Below, in pieces: positions 50,188 through 57,475 of a stretch of 64,000 bases of DNA. Position numbers and translations under genes: made by a program. Below the pieces are notes generated by a model that did not search any database, was not told the DNA's origin, and worked only from the letters and a program-made list of their open reading frames with translations. The stretch is from the NCBI GenBank assembly GCA_016719535.1, contig JADJYX010000042.1, positions 186,001 through 250,000 on the forward strand, written 5' to 3'. This DNA comes from Rubrivivax sp. (GTDB taxonomy: Bacteria > Pseudomonadota > Gammaproteobacteria > Burkholderiales > Burkholderiaceae_C). How positions within the stretch are numbered: the stretch's first letter is position 1; each line of letters begins with the position of its first letter.

Positions 50188-52406
50188 GCCGGCGCCGGGG
50201 CCGCCGCGACCGGCAGCGGCCGCGCATGCCAGGCCAGGATGGCCAGCACCGCCGGCACGCACACCGCGCTGACCCGCGGGTTGGCGAATACCAGCGCCAG
50301 CGACAGCACGTTCAGCGCCAGGAAGGCGATGCGCCCGACGGGCCGGGCGACGAAGCCGGTATAGGCCGCGCCCAGCCCCAGGATGCCGACGACGATGGAC
50401 ACCAGCGCGATGCCGAATCCGGCCCATGTGAAATCGACGAACAGCAGTGCCGGCGAATAGACGAAGGCAAACGGCACCAGCGCCTTGCCCATCGACAGCC
50501 GGAAGGCCGTCATGCCGGTGCGCATGGGCTCGCTGCGCGCGATGCCGGCGGCCGCAAAGGCCGCCAGCGCCACCGGCGGCGTGACGTCGGCGAGCACGCC
50601 GTAATAGAAGACGAAGAAATGCGTGGCCAGCTGCGGCACCCCCAGCTGAGCCAGCGCCGGCGCCACGATGGCGGCCAGGATGATGTAGGTCGGCGTGGTC
50701 GGCACGCCCGAGCCCATCACGATGCAGGCGGCGGCGGTAAACAGCAGGCCGAAGAGGATGGTGATCTGCTTGAGGTCGAACCAGCCCAGCACGTCCAGCG
50801 ACTGGACCATGACCGCCGCCACGCCGGAGAGATCCAGCACCCAGGCCGAAAATTTGAAGCCCATGCCGGTGAGCGTGGTGATGCCCAGCACGAAGCCCAC
50901 GCAGGCGCAGGCGGCGCCGATGCCCAAAGCCGACTTGGCCCCCATCTCGAAGCCCTGCACCAGCGCGCGCGGGCCGATGGCGATGCCCGTCATGCCGCGG
51001 CCCAGCGGCCCCAGCAGCTTGGGGATCCACGAGCAGGCGATGCTCAGCGTGATGCCCCAGAAGGCGGCCAGGAAGGGCGTGTACTGCATCAGCAGCAGCG
51101 TGACCATCACCACCAGCGGGATGAAGAGGTGCCAGCTGCTCCTGAGCACCAGGCCCAGCGAGGGGATCTCGGACGGGTCCATGCCGGCGAGCTTCAGCCG
51201 CCTGGCCTCCAGGTGCACCATGTACAGGATGGCCATGTAGTGCAGCGCCGCCGGCACGATGGCCACCAGGATCAGCGTGCTGTACGGGATGCCCAGCGTC
51301 TCGGCCATGATGAAGGCGGCCGCGCCCATGATGGGCGGCGTGATCTGGCCGCCGCAGCTGGCGCTGGCCTCCACCGCGCCGGCAAAGCGCGGCTGGAAGC
51401 CCACCTTCTTCATCAGCGGGATCGTCATCACGCCGGTGGTCACGGTATTGGCGATGGCACTGCCGCTGATCATGCCGAACAGCCCCGACGACACCACGCT
51501 GACCTTGGCCGGCCCGCCGGCAAAGCGCCCGGCGGCGATGGTGGCCAGGTTGACGAACAGCTGCCCCAGGCCGGTGAGCTGCGCCATGATGCCGAACAGC
51601 ACGAAGTGGAAGACGAAGGTCGCCACCACGCCCACCGGGATGCCGTAGATGCCCTCGGTGCCCTTGTACAGGTGGGCGATGACGCGCGGCACGCTGTAGC
51701 CGCGGTGCGCCAGGCCGCCGGGCAGGTAGGGCCCGAAGATGCCGTAGAGCACGGTGGCAATCGCCAGCAGCGGCAGGAAGATGCCCATCGTGCGGCGCGT
51801 GGCCTCGATCACCATCACGATGGCGATCACGCCCACCATCAGGTCGGCCGGCGTGTGCTGGCCGGGCCGCTGGATGAAGATGCTGTCGAAGAACAGCAGC
51901 AGGTAGAGCGAAAAGCCCGAGGCCGTGGCCGCGAAGATCCAGTCGCGCCACGGGATGTGGCGGTGGCTGCCGTCGTACGCGCGCAAGGGCAGCGACAGCC
52001 CGGCCACCGCCAGCAGCACGGCCATGAAGGCGGCCTGCGCCGGCGGCGGCACGTCGCTGCCCAGGTCGCGCAGCAGGCCCCAGCCCAGCAGCCCGTAGAA
52101 GACCACCAGGCCGATGGAGACGATCCACTCCCAGGGGCCGGGCAGGCGGCGCTGGCGCGGAAAGACCAGGAAGCACAGCCCCAGCACCACCGCCAGGTGG
52201 ATGGCGCGGTGCGCGATCTCGTTGTGCAGGCCGAAGCCGGCGGTGTAGTAGTGCCAGCCCGACAGCGCCACCGCGATCACGGTGACGATGCCGGCCGAAA
52301 GGCCGGCCAGGCGGCGGAAATTCGACTCGGGGTCGAACTGCTCGATCAGGCGGTCGACCTCGTCCTGCGGGGTCGGGGCGGCGGCGTCGGCGGGGTTGGT
52401 GCTCAC
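50184..52406 (-). CDS. TRAP transporter fused 4TM/12TM permease
   Basis: 740 residues. A soluble start with DPESNFRRLAGLSAGI, then about 16-18 membrane helices: the DctQ-like small part (about 40-200) is fused to a DctM-like large part (TRAP signature GGQITPPIMGAAAFIMAE, GLFGMISGSAIANTVTTG, GSGVPTTPTYIILAAIVAP). Fused permeases of this kind work with TAXI binding proteins; both are encoded in this operon. Substrate unknown; probably a small organic acid or amino acid. Confidence 0.93.
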   Translation of the reverse strand: MSTNPADAAAPTPQDEVDRLIEQFDPESNFRRLAGLSAGIVTVIAVALSGWHYYTAGFGLHNEIAHRAIHLAVVLGLCFLVFPRQRRLPGPWEWIVSIGLVVFYGLLGWGLLRDLGSDVPPPAQAAFMAVLLAVAGLSLPLRAYDGSHRHIPWRDWIFAATASGFSLYLLLFFDSIFIQRPGQHTPADLMVGVIAIVMVIEATRRTMGIFLPLLAIATVLYGIFGPYLPGGLAHRGYSVPRVIAHLYKGTEGIYGIPVGVVATFVFHFVLFGIMAQLTGLGQLFVNLATIAAGRFAGGPAKVSVVSSGLFGMISGSAIANTVTTGVMTIPLMKKVGFQPRFAGAVEASASCGGQITPPIMGAAAFIMAETLGIPYSTLILVAIVPAALHYMAILYMVHLEARRLKLAGMDPSEIPSLGLVLRSSWHLFIPLVVMVTLLLMQYTPFLAAFWGITLSIACSWIPKLLGPLGRGMTGIAIGPRALVQGFEMGAKSALGIGAACACVGFVLGITTLTGMGFKFSAWVLDLSGVAAVMVQSLDVLGWFDLKQITILFGLLFTAAACIVMGSGVPTTPTYIILAAIVAPALAQLGVPQLATHFFVFYYGVLADVTPPVALAAFAAAGIARSEPMRTGMTAFRLSMGKALVPFAFVYSPALLFVDFTWAGFGIALVSIVVGILGLGAAYTGFVARPVGRIAFLALNVLSLALVFANPRVSAVCVPAVLAILAWHARPLPVAAAPAPA

Positions 52407-52415
52407 GCGGTGCTT

Positions 52416-52892
52416 TCAGTTCGTCGGGCAATGCTCGGCGCGCAGCGCCACGGCCGCGGCGCCCAGCGCGGCCAGCGGCTGCGGCTCGCGGCCCGGCAGC
52501 AGCAGGCGCATGCGCTGCGCCGCCAGCGCGCGCACCACCAGCGGGTGCACCACGCGGTCGGTGTGCAGCCGCCAGCCGTCGCCGTCGCGCTGCAGCCGCT
52601 CGCCGGGGCCGGCGGCATGCGGCAGGCCGTAGCCGTCGCCGCTGAAGCGCTCTTCCACCAGGTGCGCGCGCCAGCCTTCGGCGCCGATGCGGAAGCGGTA
52701 GTGGTCTTGCACCGGCGTGCCCAGCACCGAATGGTCGAACGCGATGCGCAGGCCCGGCTCGGCCGGGTCCAGCGCCAGGCGCGCCAGTTCGCGGCCGTCG
52801 GGGTGGGCAGACAGCACCAGCTCGCAGGCCGGTGCTGCCGTGCCCAGCAGCAGCGCGGCCGCCAGGGCGGCGGCGCGCTGCGCGGGCTTCAC
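52416..52892 (-). CDS. DUF1850 periplasmic protein of TAXI-TRAP systems
   Basis: 158 residues starting at GTG 52892 (GTGA overlap with the TAXI stop). Signal peptide (AQRAAALAAALLLGTAAPA), then CELVLSAHPDGRELARLAL and FDHSVLGTPVQDHYRF, which match DUF1850. DUF1850 genes sit repeatedly between TAXI binding protein and permease genes; the protein may help deliver substrate. Arg-rich C-terminus. Confidence 0.82.
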   Translation of the reverse strand: MKPAQRAAALAAALLLGTAAPACELVLSAHPDGRELARLALDPAEPGLRIAFDHSVLGTPVQDHYRFRIGAEGWRAHLVEERFSGDGYGLPHAAGPGERLQRDGDGWRLHTDRVVHPLVVRALAAQRMRLLLPGREPQPLAALGAAAVALRAEHCPTN

Positions 52893-53857
52893 TTGACGAT
52901 GCCCTTTTCCTTGAAATATTTCAGCGCGCCGGGGTGGATGGGCGCATTGCCCACCGCGGTGGCGGTGGCCAGCGCGATATTCTTGCCCTGCACATGCACC
53001 TGGCCCATGATGGCGACGTTGTCGTACAGCGCCTTCGTCACCTCGTAGGCCACGGTGTCGGGCACGCCGTCGTGGGTGGTCCACACGGCCATCACCGCCA
53101 GCGTATCGACGGCCGCGGCCTGGCCCTTGTAGGTATTGGCCGGCAGCTTGACGTTGGCATAGAAGGGCTGCTGCTTCTGCAGCGCGGCGATCTCGGCGCC
53201 GGCCAGCGGGATGATCTTCAGCGCGTGGCTCTGCGCGAAGTCGGTGATGGCCGCGGTGGGCGTGCCGGCGGTGATCAGCGTGGCGTGCAGGTTGCCGTCC
53301 TTGATCTTGTCGACCGCCTGCGTGAACGAGGACAGATCCTCCTTCACGTCGTTGCGCGTCATGCCGTGCACCTGCAGCAGGTCGGTCAGCAGCTGGTACT
53401 GGCCCGAGCCGGGCGCGCCCGAGCTGATGCTCTTGCCCTTGAGGTCGCGCACGCTGTTGATGCCGGAATCGGCGCGCGTGATCAGCTGCACCGTCTCGGG
53501 GTAGAGCGCGCCGAGCACGCGCAGGTTCTTGATCGGCGCGTTGGCAAACTGGCCCTTGCCGTTGTAGGCGGCATCGAGGATGTCGGCGGCGACGAAGGCC
53601 GATTCGATGTCCTTCTTGCCCAGCAGCTGGGCATTGGCCACCGAGGCGCCGGCGGCCTCGGCGGTGGCGCTGATCTTCTTGCCGTCGACCACCGCCTTGT
53701 TGCTGATCAGCTGCGCCAGCATGCCGCCCAGCGGGTAGTAGGTGCCGCCGGTGCCGCCGGTGGCGATGCCGAAGAACAGGCGCTGCTGCGCCACGGCCGC
53801 GGTGGCCAGGGTGGCCGCGGCAACCAGGGCGGCGGCGTATTTCCAGGTGAGTTTCAT
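52889..53857 (-). CDS. TAXI-family TRAP solute-binding protein
   Basis: 322 residues from ATG 53857, preceded by AGGAG. Signal peptide AALVAAATLATAAVA (cleaved near 22), then FFGIATGGTGGTYYPLGGML, the TAXI N-terminal motif, GAPGSGQYQLLTDLLQVHG and the C-terminal PIHPGALKYFKEKGIVK. Lipid-free periplasmic receptor for the fused permease. Opens the six-gene operon; the FAD oxidoreductase is encoded divergently, hinting at its substrate class. Confidence 0.93.
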   Translation of the reverse strand: MKLTWKYAAALVAAATLATAAVAQQRLFFGIATGGTGGTYYPLGGMLAQLISNKAVVDGKKISATAEAAGASVANAQLLGKKDIESAFVAADILDAAYNGKGQFANAPIKNLRVLGALYPETVQLITRADSGINSVRDLKGKSISSGAPGSGQYQLLTDLLQVHGMTRNDVKEDLSSFTQAVDKIKDGNLHATLITAGTPTAAITDFAQSHALKIIPLAGAEIAALQKQQPFYANVKLPANTYKGQAAAVDTLAVMAVWTTHDGVPDTVAYEVTKALYDNVAIMGQVHVQGKNIALATATAVGNAPIHPGALKYFKEKGIVK

Positions 53858-53966
53858 GGGGGCTCCTTGTTCGTGCAGCTCAAGCAATCGGTGGGCCGAC
53901 TCTAGCGCGCCGCGGTGCGTCCACAATTCGGGGCATGCCCGTGTTGCCTTGCGCCCATCCCCTGCC

Positions 53967-55160
53967 ATGAGCCAGACCGCGCCCGAGATCATCGTCATCG
54001 GTGCCGGCGTGGTCGGCTGTTCCATCGCCTTCCACCTGGCCGCGCTGGGCCAGCCGCGCGTGCTGGTGCTCGACCGCCTGTCCATCGGCGCCGGCACCAG
54101 CGCGCAGTCCAGCGGCATCCTGCGCACGCACTATTCGGTGCCGCAGAACGTCGAGCTGGCGCGGCGGTCCTTTGCCGCCTTCGAAGGCTTTGCGGCCTGC
54201 CTCGACGACGACGAGGCCGACTCCGGCCTCGTCAAGTGCGGCTACCTGATCGCCGCGCCCGAGGGGCCGCGGCTGGCGCCGCTGCAGGCCGCGCTGGCGC
54301 AGCAGCAGGCGATGGGCATCCCGCTGCAGCGGCTCGACGCCCGGCAGGCGGCCGAGCGGCTGCCGATCGCGCGCTTCGACGATGCGGCGCTGATCGGCTT
54401 CGAGCCCGAGGCTGGCTTTGCCGATGCCTACCTGGTGGCCACCGGCTTCGCGCGCGCGGCGCGGCGGCGCGGCGTGCGCTTTGCCGAAGGCGTGGCGGTG
54501 CAGGGCCTGCTGCGCGAGGGCCAGCGCGTCACCGGCGTGCAGACCGACCGCGGGCCGATGTCGGCCGCTGTGGTGATCAGTGCGCAAAATATCTGGACAC
54601 CCGAGCTGGCGGCCTGGACCGGCATTGACATGCCCGTCAAGCCCGAGCGCCACCGTGTCTTCGCCTTCGAATCGGCCGCCGCGCCGTATACGCCGGCGAT
54701 GCCGGTCTACAAGGACCTGGGCTCGCCGGGCATGCTCTACTGCCGCAGTTATGGCGGCCGCCAGATGCTGGCCAGCGAGGGCATCGCCGGCGAGGTGCTG
54801 CCGGCGCCCGATGTCGAGCCCGGCGACATCCCGATGGACGCGGTGCTCGAGGTCGGCGAGCAGGTGGCCGGGCGCTTTCCGGCCTATGCCGAGGCGGGCC
54901 TGGCCTCGTCGTGGACCGGCGTCTACGACGTCACGCCCGACTGGAACCCGGTGCTCGGCCCGGTGCCGGGTCTCGACGGGCTGCTGGTGGCCTTCGGCTT
55001 CTCGGGCCACGGCTTCAAGCTGTCGCCGGCGGTCGGGCACCTGATGGCGCAGCTGGCGCTGGGCTTGCCGACGGACACAGCGGTCGAGCCTTATGCGATC
55101 GGGCGCTTCGGGGCGGGGCGGCTGCTGACGGGTCTGTACGGGGAGGGGGCGGTGTCCTGA
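53967..55160 (+). CDS. FAD-dependent oxidoreductase (DAO family, sarcosine oxidase-like)
   Basis: 397 residues from ATG 53967. FAD motif IVIGAGVVGCSIAFHLAALG, SSGILRTHYSVPQNVELA, a VISAQNIWTPELA segment and a C-terminal GFSGHGFKLSPAVGHLMA typical of glycine oxidase/sarcosine oxidase beta-like proteins. Divergent from the TAXI-TRAP operon with a 109-base gap, so the transporter may import its amine or amino-acid substrate (inference). Followed by the giant palindrome. Confidence 0.87.
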   Translation: MSQTAPEIIVIGAGVVGCSIAFHLAALGQPRVLVLDRLSIGAGTSAQSSGILRTHYSVPQNVELARRSFAAFEGFAACLDDDEADSGLVKCGYLIAAPEGPRLAPLQAALAQQQAMGIPLQRLDARQAAERLPIARFDDAALIGFEPEAGFADAYLVATGFARAARRRGVRFAEGVAVQGLLREGQRVTGVQTDRGPMSAAVVISAQNIWTPELAAWTGIDMPVKPERHRVFAFESAAAPYTPAMPVYKDLGSPGMLYCRSYGGRQMLASEGIAGEVLPAPDVEPGDIPMDAVLEVGEQVAGRFPAYAEAGLASSWTGVYDVTPDWNPVLGPVPGLDGLLVAFGFSGHGFKLSPAVGHLMAQLALGLPTDTAVEPYAIGRFGAGRLLTGLYGEGAVS

Positions 55161-55176
55161 CGGCTCGAGTGCCATC

Positions 55177-55806
55177 GGGCGGCCTGCGGCGCCTTGTGCC
55201 GTCCTTCGCTGATGCATCTCTGGGCCTTGGGCTGGCCTGCTGACGCCCCCGGCCGGGGTTTCGGCCCGGCGGCCGACCTACTTTCTTTGCGGGTGCAAAG
55301 AAAGTAGGCAAAGAAAGCACCTTGAATGCAACACCCCCGGCTCGTCGGCGGTGATCGATCGCCGCGCTGCGCTGCGCTCCGGCCGGCTGTGGTGACAGTT
55401 CTCGCGAAGCCTCGCTCGACAGTCCACGACCTTTCACCGACGAGGCGAGCCGTGGCTTGGTCACGCTGGACCACCCGCCATCGGCGTGCCACCGCTCGTG
55501 CGCACGGGCGGCGGCCGGTGGTCCAGCGTGACGCCGCGCGCGTTCCTGTGTCGGTGAAAGGTCGTGGACTGTCGAGCAATCCTTTGCGAGAGCATCGATT
55601 GACAGCCGCACCGAGCGTCAGCGAGCGATCCGCACCCGACGAGCCGGGGGTGTTGCATTGAAGGTGCTTTCTTTGCTTCCTTTCTTTGCACCCGCAAAGA
55701 AAGGGAGTCGGCCGCCGGGCCGAAACCCCGGCCGGGGGCATCAGCAGGCCAGACCAAGGCCAAGAGACGCACCAGCGAAAGACGGCAAAGCACCGCGAGC
55801 GGCCCG
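55177..55806. repeat. Giant imperfect palindrome of two facing structured repeats
   Basis: The 656-base gap between convergent stops (55161-55816) is almost wholly filled by this inverted repeat, centre near 55496. Outer arms of about 170 bases (55177-55348 and 55637-55806) are mostly identical in inverse; nested inside are a perfect 28-bp inverted pair (55414-55441 / 55550-55577) and a perfect 16-bp pair (55460-55475 / 55517-55532). Each outer arm holds its own hairpin: 14-bp stem cctactttctttgc (55277-55308) on the left, and cctttctttgc (55679-55704) on the right. Also GC-rich ccccggccgggg near 55247-55258. No protein gene is supported here: short ORFs in both strands mirror each other. Confidence 0.9.
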
Positions 55807-55816
55807 TCCAAGCTCC

Positions 55817-56710
55817 TCAGCGCGGCACCAGCTTCGCGCCCGTCAGCTGCTCCTGCGCCTCCACCAGCGACGGTACGAACTTCCTGCCGTGGCCGAGGGC
55901 ACTGGCCAGCGCCAGCGACTGGTGCACCGCCTCGCCCATCACCGAGGGGCAGTTCAGGCCTTCGGCCAGGTGGGTGTAGTAGCGCACGTCCTTGCGCGCG
56001 TTGTCGAGCTCGAATTTGAGCCCGTCCATCTGGCCGTCCAGCGTCTTCGCCATGGCCTGGAAGAGGCCGCAGTTGACCGGGCCCAGCGACACCAGCTCGA
56101 CCAGCTTCTTCACGTCGATGCCCGCACGCTGGCCGACCGCAAAGGCCTCGGCGGTGGCGTTGCAGATGGCCTGCGCGATGAAGTTGTTCAGCAGCTTGAT
56201 GACATGGCCCGAGCCCGGCGGGCCCATGTGGAAGACGTTTTCCGCGAAGCACTTCAGCACCGGCTCCAGCCTTGCCATCACCGCGGGCTCGGCGCCGACC
56301 ATCACGTTCAGGCGGCCGGCCTCGGCCTCGACCGGCGTGCGCGACAGCGGCGCGTCGACGAGGGTCACGCCCTGTGCGGCGCAGCGTTCGCGCAGCCGGG
56401 CGGTGGAGTCGGGCTCCGAGGTCGAGCAGTCGACGATCACCAGCCCCGGCTTCGCGCCGGCCAGCAGCCCTTGCTCGCCCGCAACCACCGCCTCGACCTG
56501 CGGCGAGCCGGTGACGCAGATGAAGACCATCTCGCTGCCGGCGGCCAGCGCAGCGGCGGTCGGCGCCTCGGTGGCGCCGGCGGCCAGCAGGTCGGCCACC
56601 GCGTCGCGCCGGCGGTGCACGGTGAGTGACAGGTCGTGGCCCTTGGCCCGCAGATTTTTGGCCATGCCATGGCCCATGAGGCCGCTGGCACCGATGAAGC
56701 CGATCTTCAT
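55817..56710 (-). CDS. 3-hydroxyisobutyrate dehydrogenase-family NAD(P) oxidoreductase
   Basis: 297 residues from ATG 56710 (a GTG at 56719 overlapping the SDR stop is an alternative). GFIGASGLMGHGMAKNL has an atypical GxSGxxG-like nucleotide loop; catalytic lysine in GHVIKLLNNFIA; DAPLSRTPVEAEAGRLN for the substrate loop. Likely reduces or oxidises a sugar-acid-derived beta-hydroxyacid such as 2-hydroxy-3-oxopropionate. Last gene of the dehydratase-SDR operon; the 3' end borders the palindrome. Confidence 0.84.
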   Translation of the reverse strand: MKIGFIGASGLMGHGMAKNLRAKGHDLSLTVHRRRDAVADLLAAGATEAPTAAALAAGSEMVFICVTGSPQVEAVVAGEQGLLAGAKPGLVIVDCSTSEPDSTARLRERCAAQGVTLVDAPLSRTPVEAEAGRLNVMVGAEPAVMARLEPVLKCFAENVFHMGPPGSGHVIKLLNNFIAQAICNATAEAFAVGQRAGIDVKKLVELVSLGPVNCGLFQAMAKTLDGQMDGLKFELDNARKDVRYYTHLAEGLNCPSVMGEAVHQSLALASALGHGRKFVPSLVEAQEQLTGAKLVPR

Positions 56711-56715
56711 GCCGC

Positions 56716-57474
56716 TCACCCCCGGCCCACGAAGGGCATCTTCGTCGCCATCACGTTGACGAACAGCATGTTGGCCGACAGCGGCAGCCGCGCCATCGTC
56801 AGGAAGGCATCGACCACGTTTTGCACGTCCATGCGCGGCTCGGGCTTCATCGTGCCGTCGGCCTGCGGCACGCCGGCCACCATGCGGTCGGTCATCTCGC
56901 TGGCCGCATTGCCGATGTCGATCTGGCCGACCGCGATGTCGTAGGGCCGGCCGTCGAGCGCGGCGGTGCGCGTCAGGCCGCTGATGGCGTGCTTGGTGGC
57001 GGTATAGCCGATCGAGCCCGGCCGCGGCGCATAGGCCGAGATGCTGCCGTTGTTGACGATGCGCCCGCCCATCGGCCGCTGGTGCCGCATGATGCGGAAG
57101 GCCTGCGACAGGCAGTAGAAGCTGCCGTTGAGGTTGGCGTCGACGATGCGCCGCCAGTCGGCGCCCGAGACCTCGTCGGGCGTCTTCGGCGGCAGGCTCA
57201 GGCCGGCGTTGTTGAACAGCAGGTCCAGGCGGCCGAAAGTCTTCTCGATGCTGGCGAAGGCGGTGGCGACCTGCTCTTCGCTGCCCACGTCGCAGGGCAC
57301 GGGCAGGCAGCGCGCGGCGGCGTCGCCGGCCATCGCGGCGGTGGCCTGCAGCGCGTCGGCACGGCGGCCGATCACGGCGACGGTCCAGCCATCCTTGATC
57401 AGACCGAGGGCGCAGGCGCGGCCGATGCCGGAGCCGGCGCCGGTGATGGCGGCATATTTCATCGTGGCAGTCAT
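56716..57474 (-). CDS. SDR-family oxidoreductase
   Basis: 252 residues from ATG 57474. Classical SDR: TGAGSGIGRACALGL, NNAG (LLFNNAGLSL), catalytic Ser in NNGSISAYAP, YTATKHA (Y-x-x-x-K). Probably an NAD(P) dehydrogenase of sugar acids or 2-keto-3-deoxy acids in the same pathway as the dehydratase. ATG lies just 1 base after the dehydratase stop codon, tightly coupled. Confidence 0.88.
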   Translation of the reverse strand: MTATMKYAAITGAGSGIGRACALGLIKDGWTVAVIGRRADALQATAAMAGDAAARCLPVPCDVGSEEQVATAFASIEKTFGRLDLLFNNAGLSLPPKTPDEVSGADWRRIVDANLNGSFYCLSQAFRIMRHQRPMGGRIVNNGSISAYAPRPGSIGYTATKHAISGLTRTAALDGRPYDIAVGQIDIGNAASEMTDRMVAGVPQADGTMKPEPRMDVQNVVDAFLTMARLPLSANMLFVNVMATKMPFVGRG

Positions 57475-57475
57475 G

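Noticed and set aside
55326..55661. Short ORFs within the giant palindrome
   Set aside because: They appear mirrored on the two strands as a result of the inverted repeat, have low-complexity Arg/Pro content and no RBS or family match.
55177..55806. Insertion sequence or MITE with terminal inverted repeats
   Set aside because: No transposase, no clear target-site duplication, and the complementarity extends to the centre rather than being limited to the ends.
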